Assembly (NCBI GenBank): GCA_016860845.1
Contig: BOKF01000021.1
Location: 1 to 64,000, forward strand
Length of the DNA stretch: 64,000 nt
Source: Chloroflexota bacterium
Lineage (GTDB): Bacteria; Chloroflexota; Anaerolineae; 4572-78; J111
Reading direction: 5' to 3'
Part shown: positions 15,739-24,937 of the stretch, in pieces
Position numbering within the stretch: the first letter of the stretch is position 1
How the letters are laid out: each line of letters starts with the position of its first letter
Program-made: the position numbers and the translations under genes
The notes under the pieces: model-generated
The model's database searches: none
The model's input: the letters and a program-made list of their open reading frames with translations, nothing else
What the model was told of the DNA's origin: nothing

Positions 15739-18700
15739 TTAAATCTTGGCCGGTTTTTGGTCCTGGCTGAGGCCGGGCTTACCGCCAATCTGGACGATTT
15801 CGGCCACTAAAACATCCGTTACAAAGGGATGTCTCATTTTAGTCCAATTTTCTCGACCGAGCATTTTTAGCTTATCATCATTTTCTGGCAGCGGCACCGA
15901 CCGGTCAACAATTCCGATAATGGGCAGACGCTTAGGGGCAGCAATCCGGCGAAGCTGGGAAATGACACTGGCGCCCTCCACATCCGGCAGCTTCGGATCA
16001 ATCAACACCAGGTCGGGCTTGTCGCCCGCAGCAATATCCAGGGCCTGTTGGCTATTAAAGGCGCGCTGCACTTTATAGCCATGAGCTTCCAGCGCCTCTT
16101 TAAGCCGCTTAACCGTACTCTGGCTGGAAGCGACAACAAGTACCTGATACCGCCCATTTCTCAAGGACGACATCCCAGCCGGGCCAATTTCTTGGGTCTC
16201 GCCGGTGGCTAAGGTCAAAGCCCAGCGGACTCGCTCCAAAACCTGAGGGTCTGCAAAAGTGCTGCTGATGTAGTCAACCACTTCTATGGCTAAATCCTGA
16301 CCGGTGTCATCAACGCCGAGTGACGTAACCAGGATTGGCACCGCCTGGGCCACTTCATCTTGCTGCAATCGTTCCAGCAGGGCAAAACTGTCGCTGTTTT
16401 TTAACAGGAGGTTGAGCATAACCAATTTAAGGGTTGATTGGGCCTGCCGGGCTAAATTTAAGGCATTTTCGCCTTCAGTAGCAAGGGTTACCTGGTACCC
16501 GGCCCGTTCCAACTGAGGCTTTAAGAGGTTAGCAACGGCCACGTTATCATCAATCAGTACCAGGGTTGGCAGGGCCTGCCGTCCGGCTTCATCCGACGGA
16601 ATCTCCGTTTGCGCCTGGACGACATCTATTGGCAAAGTAAAACTAAAGGTGGTGCCAACATCCAACTGGCTTTTAAGCCAAATCTCCCCCCCTAACATCT
16701 CAACAAACATCTTGGTAATGGATAATCCCAGGCCGGTACCATCAACCACCTGCACTTCGGTGCGCTCAGAGCGGAAGAAGCGATCAAAGACATATTGAAT
16801 ATCTTTTTCCACAATGCCGATGCCACTATCCTCAACATCAATTTGGATAAAGCGGTGATCGGCTACTTGGGCATGGATGGTAACGTTACCCCCTTCAGGG
16901 GTATATTGCCAGGCATTACCAATCAGGTTGACCAATACCTGGGTCACTCTGGCTTTATCGGCATAAACGTGAGGCAGCTTCTCCGGCAGACTCAGCGACA
17001 GATTCATCGCCTTATTAACCATTTGCCCTTCAAACGAAACGGCGACCTCATTGATGAGCTGGATAATATCCAGCGATTCAAGTTCCAGCTTCACTCGCCC
17101 GGTTTCAATGCGCGAAATTTCGAGGATGTCATTAACAAGCTCGGTCAGGCGATTGGCGTTGGATTGAATCACCTGCACAAAGCGGCGCTGGATAGGATTC
17201 AGCTCGCCGACTTGAGGACTGCTGGAAACGAGCAGGTCAGCATACCCCTTAATCGAGGTCATGGGCGTGCGGAGCTCGTGCGAGACGGTCGAAATAAATT
17301 CATTTTTGATCCGGTCAATTTCGGCTTCACGGCTGATATCCCGCAAAACAGCGACCACACTGGGCTGTTCCTCCGGAGCCAACGTGACCGGGGCCAGTGT
17401 GACCGTGACCACTTTATTGGCCGCTTCAACCCGAAATTCGGCGGAGCTTTCCCCCGCCTCAAGGGCAGCCAGGGCTTTCAAAAGTTGAAGGTAGAACAGG
17501 TAAGGCAGTTCCGGCTCATCACCTGACCCTGGCTGGCCGAGACTGTACGGGATAGGCTGGTTTTCTAGCCTTTCAGCCTCGATCTTCAAAATCTCGGCGG
17601 CTTTAGGATTGACCAGGACAATATTGTGCTTGGCATCAAGCACCAGCACCCCATCGGTGATGCCTTTTAAGATAGCCTGATTTTTGGCGGCTTCGGCGGC
17701 CTGGGTGCGGAGCATGACCCCCAGACGTTGGGCTTGGTCGGTGATCAGGCGATAAAGTTCAGCATTGTTAATAGCTGTCGCTACCTGCGCTCCGGCGGCA
17801 ATAACCAGTTTGAGGTGATCTTCGGTAAAGTAATCTAGCTCAGGATGGAAGAGCAGCAAGACCCCCAGAACATCTTCGCCGGTAATGAGCGGCACTGCCA
17901 GCGCCGAGCGGCGGTCGGACGTTTCTTTTGTTGACACCCAATCGGGATCCATAAACAGATCAGGCACAATTCGGGCCTGGCGGGTTTCGATCACCTTGCC
18001 GGCCAGGCCGTACCCCGGCCGGTATTGGGTCTTGTGGCCGCCCCGCGGCAGCGGCTTGTCGCGGCCCAGAGCAGCGCGGTAAACCAGGCTGCCCGTTTCA
18101 TGGTCGAGCAGCAGGATGGAGCCGTGCGAAATCCCTACAGCACGATTAATCAGGCTTAAGGCTTCCACCAAGACCCGATCCAAATCAAAGCTGGCCGCGA
18201 GTTCACGGGTAATTTGATACAAGGCATTGACCCGGTCACGCTCTTCGGTCAGGTCTTGCAGCGTTTGAGCTAACTCTTCGGTTCGCAGGGCTACGCGCCG
18301 TTCCAATTCTTCGGTCAAGAGGTTGAGTCGCTGCACCAATTGGGCATTGCGCACAGCTACGGCAGCCTGGTTAGCCACAAACGACAGGAGTTGAATATCG
18401 CGCTCATTAAAGCTCCGCGCCAGCAGGTTGCAGACAAAAATTGCCCCGCTGACTTCATTCTGCACCTGAATTGGCACCCCCAGAATCGCCCGAACCCCCA
18501 GCGGCAATGCCGGTTTACTGTGACCGTTAGTTGGCCGTGGGCCGGCTATAGCCCCAGCACCTTTCCCGGCAGCCAGAGGTTCGCTCACCAGCGCCGTTGA
18601 TGCTCCCAGCATAATTGGCTGGCCGGTGTCAATAATTTGCCGGGTTAAACGAGACCACAATAGTTCTTCGCCCGCCGCCGACGGATCTAGTTCCAAAGAC

Positions 18701-21700
18701 TCTTTTGCTTCATTCAGGATCAATTGGGCTACTGCGTCATCCGTATTGAGTGCGCCGTCTATAAGGTAGCTCTTGGCTTCTTCATCCCACAAAAGGATAG
18801 TGCCAATCTGGGTATCGGTTAAGGTAAGGGCATTATTCACTACCGAACCCATCACCTGGCGTACATCAAGCAGGCCGCTCACTTCGACGCCCAGCCGGTA
18901 GAGGTTTTGCATCTCGTTGGCTCGCCGGCGCGTGTCTTCCAGCAAACGGGCATTATCAATGGCGATAGCGGCCAGGTCGGCCAGCGTGGTCACCAACTTG
19001 AGCATGTTTTTATTGTGGATGACCAGTTCAATAGCCAAAATCCCAATGACCCCGGCCTCTGTTTTCAGAGGCACGTAGGTCACATCGTCGGGAAAGGGCA
19101 ACCCGTAATGAGCAATGTCATCTTTACCGGACGTGCCCCCAATGACCAGGACTTGCCCGGATTGAATCACCGAGGCAAAAGGTTCTGAGTCAACGGAAAT
19201 GGCGCTTTTGTTGAACAGTTCCACTAGAAATTGGGGGACATTTTTGGTATCGGCAATTTTTACCGTGTGGCTGGCGTGGTCAATGAGCCAAACTGAACCT
19301 TTGCTCTGCCCAACCAGATCAAAAACTGCATCCAAAACTAAATTCAGAACCTCATTCAGGTTGAGCGCGCGGTTGATGGATTGGGCTACTTGGGTCAGGG
19401 CTGCCAGTTGGCGCACCTGCTGCCGGGCCTCTTCAAAGAGGCGAGCATTTTGCAGGGCAACGGCAACCTGGCTGGCAAAGGCCAGCACTACCTTGGCGTC
19501 TTCTTTAGTGAAGAAGTTATTTTGGGCATAACTCTCAACAACCATCAAGCCCAGGACGTTAATGCCATAGGTTAAAGGAACACCCAACCAACTCCTGACC
19601 CGGTCGTGGGGCGGCCTGGAGAAAGCCTCGGGGTAAGCCAGCGGGGCATTGCCGACAATGAGCGGCTCCTGGGTTTCGATCACCCGCCGGTTGGGATTTT
19701 TGCCCTCCATTGAAAAAGTGGTCCCAACCACCTGCTGGCTGTCTTCCCAGCCGCGCCCGCCGATAATGACCAATTGATCTTCTTTGAGCAATTGGACGCT
19801 GGCGCTGTCGTAATCAATGACTTTGGCCAATTCCTGTAGGACAATGTTGAGCAGTTCGTCAAAATCGAGCTGAGAGCTAATGGTTTCGGCCACTCCGCGC
19901 AGGGTGTCGGCCAGGCGACGCCGCTGTTGTTCAAGTTCAAAGAGCCGGGCGTTTTCAATGGCTGCGGCGGCGTGATTAGCAAAAATCTCCAAAGTTTGAA
20001 CATGCAAAATATCCGGCCGCTCATCTACATCTGGATTCGCCACGGTAAGCAGCCCAATTGTTTTATCTTCGGTATCGGTTAGAGGAATAAACAGGACATC
20101 TCCGGTTTGCCAGGCGTTATATTTTGTGGCGGCAGCGTCCAGAATCAGTCCTGTGTTTTCGCTGAGTAAGTAGGTATGCGGGCGAGACTTTTCAACCTGG
20201 GGCACGTCTAACTTACTCTGCCACACTTCCATCCGCTCAACCGGAATGAAATAAGAGTTGCTGATCCGGAATTCTTCAAGCATGATCGCTTGCAGATTGG
20301 TTAGCGGCTGCTGAGCCTCATGCTGGAGTGTTTTGAGCTGCGCCAGCGGGATACCGGCCCCTACTTTGGGCCGGATCAGGGGTGGATTCCCTTCAACCAG
20401 GCTCACCAGAACCACGCTGTAGCCAACAGTTTCGGCGATGGCGTAGGCTACATCCTCAAGAATCTGGGCCAGCGGCCGGTTGGTGCGAAAAGCGTTGCTG
20501 ATTTCCGAGAGTCGCGCCAGTTGATCGGCCCGACGATTCGCTCGTTCGCGTTCTCGTTTTTGTTCCTGGTAAGCCTGGGTATTACCCATGGCCACTGCCG
20601 CCTGGTTGGCCAGCGCCTCCAGGTAACGAAGTTGGTCATTGTTGAAAAAGTTGAGGCGTTTGCTCTCCAAGTTTATGACGCCGGCTGGCTCGCCACCGTA
20701 GAAAATAGGGACAACGACTTTGGAGCGGGTATCATCACCCAAGTTAATATAATCTTTATCTTTCGATACATCGGGTGTCAGAATAGCCTGCCCGGTCTTC
20801 AAGGCGCGGCCCATAATTCCCTGGGTTGTCGCTGCGGTTCTGGAAAGGGATATATTACCTTCATGCGCGTGATCCGGCCAGCCCTGCTCTTTATGAGCTA
20901 CCAGATTGCCGGTTTGGACATCATACAGGTTAACATTACCAAAATCAGCCTCGGTGACGCGAATGGCTTCTTCTAATACGATATCGAGAATTCGGTTTAG
21001 ATCGAGGGTGCTGTTTAGCTCACCGCTGACACGCTGCAAGCCAGCCAATTCATTGACCCGTGTTTGAAGTTGCTGATCGGTTAAGTTAAAAAGGAGGGCG
21101 TTTTCGATAGCAATATTGACTTGACTGGCCAAGGATTGGGCCAGCCAGATTTCATCTTCAGTAAAAGCCTTGGAATTAGTCGAGAAGAGTTGAACCAGAC
21201 CGGTGACTTGATCGCGGGCAATTAAAGGGATAGCGACCATCGCCCCGTAATTTTGCTGCCTCAGCCACTCGGTTTCATAAGGAGGAGACTCTTTATCCCC
21301 GAGCCGAACAATCAGCAGTGACCGTTCTTTAAGGACGGCTTGCAGAGCGGGGAATTTGGAAACTGCCAACGACGAAGCTTCTGGGTCCACATGGAACCGA
21401 TGATTATCATCAGGGGTAGATTTAAGGTATTGCTGAACTAAGGTTAAGATGCCAGAGGTTTCGTCAAAGTTATAAACAGCGCATTTGTCGGCAGCAAAGG
21501 CTTCCGCCATTTGGCTGCTTAAATCGGCCAGTAATTCCTCATAAGAGAGCGTAGAGGACAACTCCTGGCTGGCATCAAAAAGAAGCGATAACTTGGAAAG
21601 ATTACGCTGGGTTTCTTGAAACAGGCGAGCATGATCCATCGCCACGGTGGCGTGATTAGCCACAATTTCTAGCATGGTAACATCGCTGTCCTCGTAAGCG

Positions 21701-22677
21701 GCAATAGGCGCAGCCACAAGTTCCAGGGTTCCCAGCAGTTTAGCTCCGATTTTCAGCGGTACGCCCAGATATGAGCGATAAGGGAAATTAGCTAAACCGG
21801 CTCGGGGAGTAATTTCGGTGTAACGATGGGTATCTTCGATAAGCAACGATTGTTGGTGAGCGGCAATCCAGCCGGTGTAACCCTCATTGAGATGGTATGT
21901 ACGGGCATAAGCTTGAACATCTGGACTGCCATCTACCAGGCGCAGGGCGGTGGTCAGAATTTTAGCTTGCGGATTCCATAAACATATTTCCGCAACATCA
22001 AATTGGAAGATGTCTCTGAGGTCAGGAATTTGTAGAATGGCTCGACAGACTGAGTCTACATCCATGAGGTGCAGCGAGTTATTAAGAGTTTGGCTAATGT
22101 GACTGAGGATAGTTAGCTCTTGGCCCCGGTCACGTTTTCTGCAGACCAGATTGGCATTTTTAATGGTTAAGGCAGCATCAGCCTGGTTAACCAGGGAAAG
22201 GAGCAACTGCTCGTCTTGAGATGAAAATGCGGGTTGATCAATTTTGTCGGCTACCACTAAAACGCCGACAGGCTGTTCTGTTGAAGCAAGGGTCAACGGC
22301 ACGGCTAATGCGGATTGATGCGGCCAATCTGGCTCAATTGACTTCTTGTTTTTAGACTTATTAAGCCGGACCGGGCGCTTTGACTGAGCCGCCAATCCCG
22401 CAATTCCCACGCCGATAGCTCGTTCAGTAAAATAAGTTTTGCTGCTCCGAACAGGCCAGGAGAAATAGGGGCGTAAAAGCTGTTGCTTTTCATCTAAGAT
22501 ATAGAGATAGGCAGCCTTAGCCGCTAAAGCTACCGCTATCTCTTTGGTCAGGGTGTCCAATCTGGAGGCAATCTCCGGCCAATAGGGAGAAAACACTTGG
22601 ACCGAAAGCACATCATCGGTTGCAGGTGCATTCGTAAAATTGAGCTGAGTTTGGGTAAGTTTGGCCGAGTCTTCCAT
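15739..22677 (-). CDS. nine-GAF hybrid histidine kinase with PAS and two receiver-like domains
   Basis: The 2312-residue protein has no membrane segment. Nine GAF domains can be counted by their (V/I)P(L/I) and N(A/T)xL ends, at about residues 35-175, 190-345, 365-530, 550-705, 725-905, 920-1075, 1095-1235, 1250-1450 and 1500-1650. A PAS domain follows at about 1665-1790. The kinase core has FISTVSHELRTPMTSIKGY, NLIGNAWQYTPEGG, DSGIGIVEK and DGTGLGLSITKMF. The first receiver has Asn where the phosphoacceptor Asp belongs (KLVMLNLLL); the second keeps an Asp (LVLIDPKLPD) but has Ala-Ser instead of the acidic pair. Final output probably goes to the CheY-like protein next door. The GAF array suggests many ligands or a long signalling rod. 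Confidence 0.95.
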   Translation of the reverse strand: MEDSAKLTQTQLNFTNAPATDDVLSVQVFSPYWPEIASRLDTLTKEIAVALAAKAAYLYILDEKQQLLRPYFSWPVRSSKTYFTERAIGVGIAGLAAQSKRPVRLNKSKNKKSIEPDWPHQSALAVPLTLASTEQPVGVLVVADKIDQPAFSSQDEQLLLSLVNQADAALTIKNANLVCRKRDRGQELTILSHISQTLNNSLHLMDVDSVCRAILQIPDLRDIFQFDVAEICLWNPQAKILTTALRLVDGSPDVQAYARTYHLNEGYTGWIAAHQQSLLIEDTHRYTEITPRAGLANFPYRSYLGVPLKIGAKLLGTLELVAAPIAAYEDSDVTMLEIVANHATVAMDHARLFQETQRNLSKLSLLFDASQELSSTLSYEELLADLSSQMAEAFAADKCAVYNFDETSGILTLVQQYLKSTPDDNHRFHVDPEASSLAVSKFPALQAVLKERSLLIVRLGDKESPPYETEWLRQQNYGAMVAIPLIARDQVTGLVQLFSTNSKAFTEDEIWLAQSLASQVNIAIENALLFNLTDQQLQTRVNELAGLQRVSGELNSTLDLNRILDIVLEEAIRVTEADFGNVNLYDVQTGNLVAHKEQGWPDHAHEGNISLSRTAATTQGIMGRALKTGQAILTPDVSKDKDYINLGDDTRSKVVVPIFYGGEPAGVINLESKRLNFFNNDQLRYLEALANQAAVAMGNTQAYQEQKRERERANRRADQLARLSEISNAFRTNRPLAQILEDVAYAIAETVGYSVVLVSLVEGNPPLIRPKVGAGIPLAQLKTLQHEAQQPLTNLQAIMLEEFRISNSYFIPVERMEVWQSKLDVPQVEKSRPHTYLLSENTGLILDAAATKYNAWQTGDVLFIPLTDTEDKTIGLLTVANPDVDERPDILHVQTLEIFANHAAAAIENARLFELEQQRRRLADTLRGVAETISSQLDFDELLNIVLQELAKVIDYDSASVQLLKEDQLVIIGGRGWEDSQQVVGTTFSMEGKNPNRRVIETQEPLIVGNAPLAYPEAFSRPPHDRVRSWLGVPLTYGINVLGLMVVESYAQNNFFTKEDAKVVLAFASQVAVALQNARLFEEARQQVRQLAALTQVAQSINRALNLNEVLNLVLDAVFDLVGQSKGSVWLIDHASHTVKIADTKNVPQFLVELFNKSAISVDSEPFASVIQSGQVLVIGGTSGKDDIAHYGLPFPDDVTYVPLKTEAGVIGILAIELVIHNKNMLKLVTTLADLAAIAIDNARLLEDTRRRANEMQNLYRLGVEVSGLLDVRQVMGSVVNNALTLTDTQIGTILLWDEEAKSYLIDGALNTDDAVAQLILNEAKESLELDPSAAGEELLWSRLTRQIIDTGQPIMLGASTALVSEPLAAGKGAGAIAGPRPTNGHSKPALPLGVRAILGVPIQVQNEVSGAIFVCNLLARSFNERDIQLLSFVANQAAVAVRNAQLVQRLNLLTEELERRVALRTEELAQTLQDLTEERDRVNALYQITRELAASFDLDRVLVEALSLINRAVGISHGSILLLDHETGSLVYRAALGRDKPLPRGGHKTQYRPGYGLAGKVIETRQARIVPDLFMDPDWVSTKETSDRRSALAVPLITGEDVLGVLLLFHPELDYFTEDHLKLVIAAGAQVATAINNAELYRLITDQAQRLGVMLRTQAAEAAKNQAILKGITDGVLVLDAKHNIVLVNPKAAEILKIEAERLENQPIPYSLGQPGSGDEPELPYLFYLQLLKALAALEAGESSAEFRVEAANKVVTVTLAPVTLAPEEQPSVVAVLRDISREAEIDRIKNEFISTVSHELRTPMTSIKGYADLLVSSSPQVGELNPIQRRFVQVIQSNANRLTELVNDILEISRIETGRVKLELESLDIIQLINEVAVSFEGQMVNKAMNLSLSLPEKLPHVYADKARVTQVLVNLIGNAWQYTPEGGNVTIHAQVADHRFIQIDVEDSGIGIVEKDIQYVFDRFFRSERTEVQVVDGTGLGLSITKMFVEMLGGEIWLKSQLDVGTTFSFTLPIDVVQAQTEIPSDEAGRQALPTLVLIDDNVAVANLLKPQLERAGYQVTLATEGENALNLARQAQSTLKLVMLNLLLKNSDSFALLERLQQDEVAQAVPILVTSLGVDDTGQDLAIEVVDYISSTFADPQVLERVRWALTLATGETQEIGPAGMSSLRNGRYQVLVVASSQSTVKRLKEALEAHGYKVQRAFNSQQALDIAAGDKPDLVLIDPKLPDVEGASVISQLRRIAAPKRLPIIGIVDRSVPLPENDDKLKMLGRENWTKMRHPFVTDVLVAEIVQIGGKPGLSQDQKPAKI

Positions 22678-22742
22678 TACCGATCCTTGGGTACACCCAA
22701 ATAAACCTCTGGCTACATCCTAACCTTGTGGCCGACCCGTGA

Positions 22743-22770
22743 TACATATAATTAACTTGATAAGGTTCAA
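22743..22770 (-). promoter_or_regulatory. promoter of the giant kinase, TTGAAC-N16-TATGTA
   Basis: Minus-strand -35 and -10 elements with a 16-base spacer lie about 70 bases before the kinase start, in the 137-bp gap behind the receiver/GGDEF gene. Confidence 0.4.
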
Positions 22771-22814
22771 AAAATCAATGAGACAATGGTAGAGTAGGAC
22801 AGGAGAAAATTGTC

Positions 22815-23726
22815 CTATTCTGTCTCAGCAGGACATCCCGTATTGTGCCGCCGGTTTTCAGCGGCATCCTCTGTAATTTGTACAATATCGGCAAAGGGGC
22901 CATTTTTGCTCGGCACAACGCCGACGGCAATCTTCATGAAGTCCGCTTTTTGGGTCACGCCGTCAATATCTTTGTAGGTGATGTATCCCTGCTCCTTATC
23001 TTTAAAAGAGTAGAAGACCTTGCACTCTTCGTTAAAACGCTCGGTAATTGTTTTGCAAATCGCGGACGCGGCTTTGGGGGTCGAAATGATGATAAAATCG
23101 TTGTCAGACGCCTGGCCAATAAAATCATTCAACGTGCCGTACGCTTCAACTGCCTCGCGCATAATGTCGGCCAGGAAAATTAAAACTTCATTGACCTGGA
23201 TTGGGCCGTAGATTTCTTTGAAGGCGTTGACATTCCTGATGCCAAAGTAGAGGAGAGTCCACGGTTCTGCCGAATCTTTGACCCGCTTAAGTTGTTCCTC
23301 AATCAACTTACCGGCCGGTAAATTGGTTACGGGATGGGTCAGGGCTTCGCGCAGAGAGCGACGAATGGCCCCTTCGACCCGCAGCTTCAACTCCTCGATG
23401 TCAAAGGGTTTGGTAATGTAGTCGTCCGCGCCCAGCTCTAACCCGGCGATTTTATCACTTCGCTCGTCCTTTTGGGTCAAAAAAATGATCGGCACGTAAC
23501 TGGTGCGAGTATTGTTCCGCAAGCTGCGGCAGACCTCATACCCATCAATATCAGGCAACTGGATATCTAAAACGACCACATTTGGCAGCTTGGTCCGGCA
23601 GATATCGAGAGCGTCGCCGCCGCGGTTAGCAACCAGCACTTCATACCCCTGCGAGTCGAAATAGATGCGTAACATTTTTGAAATATCAAGGTCGTCTTCT
23701 ACGACCAAAATGCGGCCTTTACCCAT
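22815..23726 (-). CDS. response regulator with degenerate GGDEF-like output domain
   Basis: The 303-residue protein has a complete receiver (VVEDDLD, VVVLDIQLPDIDG, FLTQKD, TKPFD) at residues 1-122. It is followed by a domain that starts like a diguanylate cyclase (THPVTNLPAGKLIEEQL) and keeps its NAFKEIYG strand. The GGDEF signature, though, is replaced by QASDNDFIIIS, so it cannot make cyclic di-GMP in the usual way. The closest relative in the window is the protein at 35661-36533, which has the same loss. It lies directly upstream of the giant kinase and may receive phosphate from it. The output domain may bind a nucleotide or a partner protein. Confidence 0.9.
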   Translation of the reverse strand: MGKGRILVVEDDLDISKMLRIYFDSQGYEVLVANRGGDALDICRTKLPNVVVLDIQLPDIDGYEVCRSLRNNTRTSYVPIIFLTQKDERSDKIAGLELGADDYITKPFDIEELKLRVEGAIRRSLREALTHPVTNLPAGKLIEEQLKRVKDSAEPWTLLYFGIRNVNAFKEIYGPIQVNEVLIFLADIMREAVEAYGTLNDFIGQASDNDFIIISTPKAASAICKTITERFNEECKVFYSFKDKEQGYITYKDIDGVTQKADFMKIAVGVVPSKNGPFADIVQITEDAAENRRHNTGCPAETE

Positions 23727-23779
23727 AGCTTACCTCGCTCTTGAAAATCACAAATTTGGGATTACAGTATAATTTTGGG

Positions 23780-24898
23780 TTACAAGTTGGCCCAGTTCAA
23801 ATGAGCCTGTTTTTGCATTAAACGCTGCTGATGCGCGTTTTGGATAATCTGGTCAATTTTTTCATCGGTAATGGCTAGCTCAAAGCTGCGAAAGCCGCTG
23901 ATTCTAAAGCCGTGCTTGGCTGCCACAGCGCCCATCGTTTCCACTTGCTCCAGGCTAATCTCTTTGCCCAGAGTATAACTTTGATAGCAGCCTTCCAGAG
24001 CCAGGGTAATAGTTTCGGCCATACAGGCAAAGGCCATACCTGGTGGAAAACCAAAATCAAAATTAAAATTGACCGGGCCGGGCACTTTGACCATGCCCCC
24101 CTCGATCACCAATATATCGTCACGCTCTTCGACCACGCGGCGGGAAACATCGCGCGGACGAGCGACATCGCACACAACTGCTCCGCTTTTGAGGTGTTGC
24201 GGCTCAATGACGGCTTCAATAGCATTGGTTACGGTCAGGACCAATTCGGCCTGCTGCAAGTCCTGCATCGTTGTGCTCAGTTGAACCTCAGCGCCGCTTT
24301 GGGCTTCAATCAGTGTTTGTACCTGTCGTAACGATTCTAAATTACGGCCAATCAAAACAATTTTGCGGACATGGCGGGCTAAAAGTTGGGCGCAGACCCG
24401 TCCAATAGAACCCGTCGCCCCCACGACAGCACCGGTAGCTGTAGCCGGGTCAACCCGCATCTGCTGCGCTGCCTTGAGGGTAGCATCAACAGCAACGGCG
24501 ATGGTGTAGCTGTCGCCGGTGGTGACCGGGATATCCAGATGCTTTGAAATCGTTATCCCCGCATCACCGACCACAGAGGTGAAACCACCCAGCCCTAATA
24601 TTTTTGCGCCCAGCTCCTGGGCCAACTTGCCCGCAGCGATAATTTTTTTGTACACGGTTTCTGCTGGCAAGGAAACCATTTGCCTGGGCGTAAAAGGGCA
24701 GGCAATAAACCAGCCCTCGATTTCTTTACCCGTCGCCAGAGAAGTTATACCGGTAATATGTGAAATGTAAAGCGGCGGGAAATATCTGGACAAAAAATCT
24801 ATGGCCGGTTCAGGCAAAAGCTTCGCCAGAACTGGAAATTTGCGCTGCGCATCTCGTTTTGGGTTAACCGGATGAATGATAAAGGCAAAGTTATCCAT
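23780..24898 (-). CDS. long-chain acyl-ACP reductase (AAR)-like dehydrogenase
   Basis: The 372-residue protein has a Rossmann domain with VVGATGSIGRVCAQLLA. Around it are features I know from cyanobacterial acyl-ACP reductase: LGGFTSVV, a following TTGDSYTIAV, and FACMAETITLALEG, where the Cys matches the acyl-enzyme Cys of AAR. The C-terminal helix EQVETMGAVAAKHGFRI also fits. AAR reduces acyl-ACP to fatty aldehyde with NADPH. No aldehyde-deformylating oxygenase is adjacent, so the aldehyde may go to an alcohol, ester or ether lipid. It is followed upstream in the operon by a beta-helix protein. A shikimate-dehydrogenase-like alternative is possible but fits the flanking motifs less well. 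Confidence 0.75.
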   Translation of the reverse strand: MDNFAFIIHPVNPKRDAQRKFPVLAKLLPEPAIDFLSRYFPPLYISHITGITSLATGKEIEGWFIACPFTPRQMVSLPAETVYKKIIAAGKLAQELGAKILGLGGFTSVVGDAGITISKHLDIPVTTGDSYTIAVAVDATLKAAQQMRVDPATATGAVVGATGSIGRVCAQLLARHVRKIVLIGRNLESLRQVQTLIEAQSGAEVQLSTTMQDLQQAELVLTVTNAIEAVIEPQHLKSGAVVCDVARPRDVSRRVVEERDDILVIEGGMVKVPGPVNFNFDFGFPPGMAFACMAETITLALEGCYQSYTLGKEISLEQVETMGAVAAKHGFRISGFRSFELAITDEKIDQIIQNAHQQRLMQKQAHLNWANL

Positions 24899-24937
24899 AG
24901 TTTTAGTTTACGCCAAGGACAATCCAAAAGAGCATTA

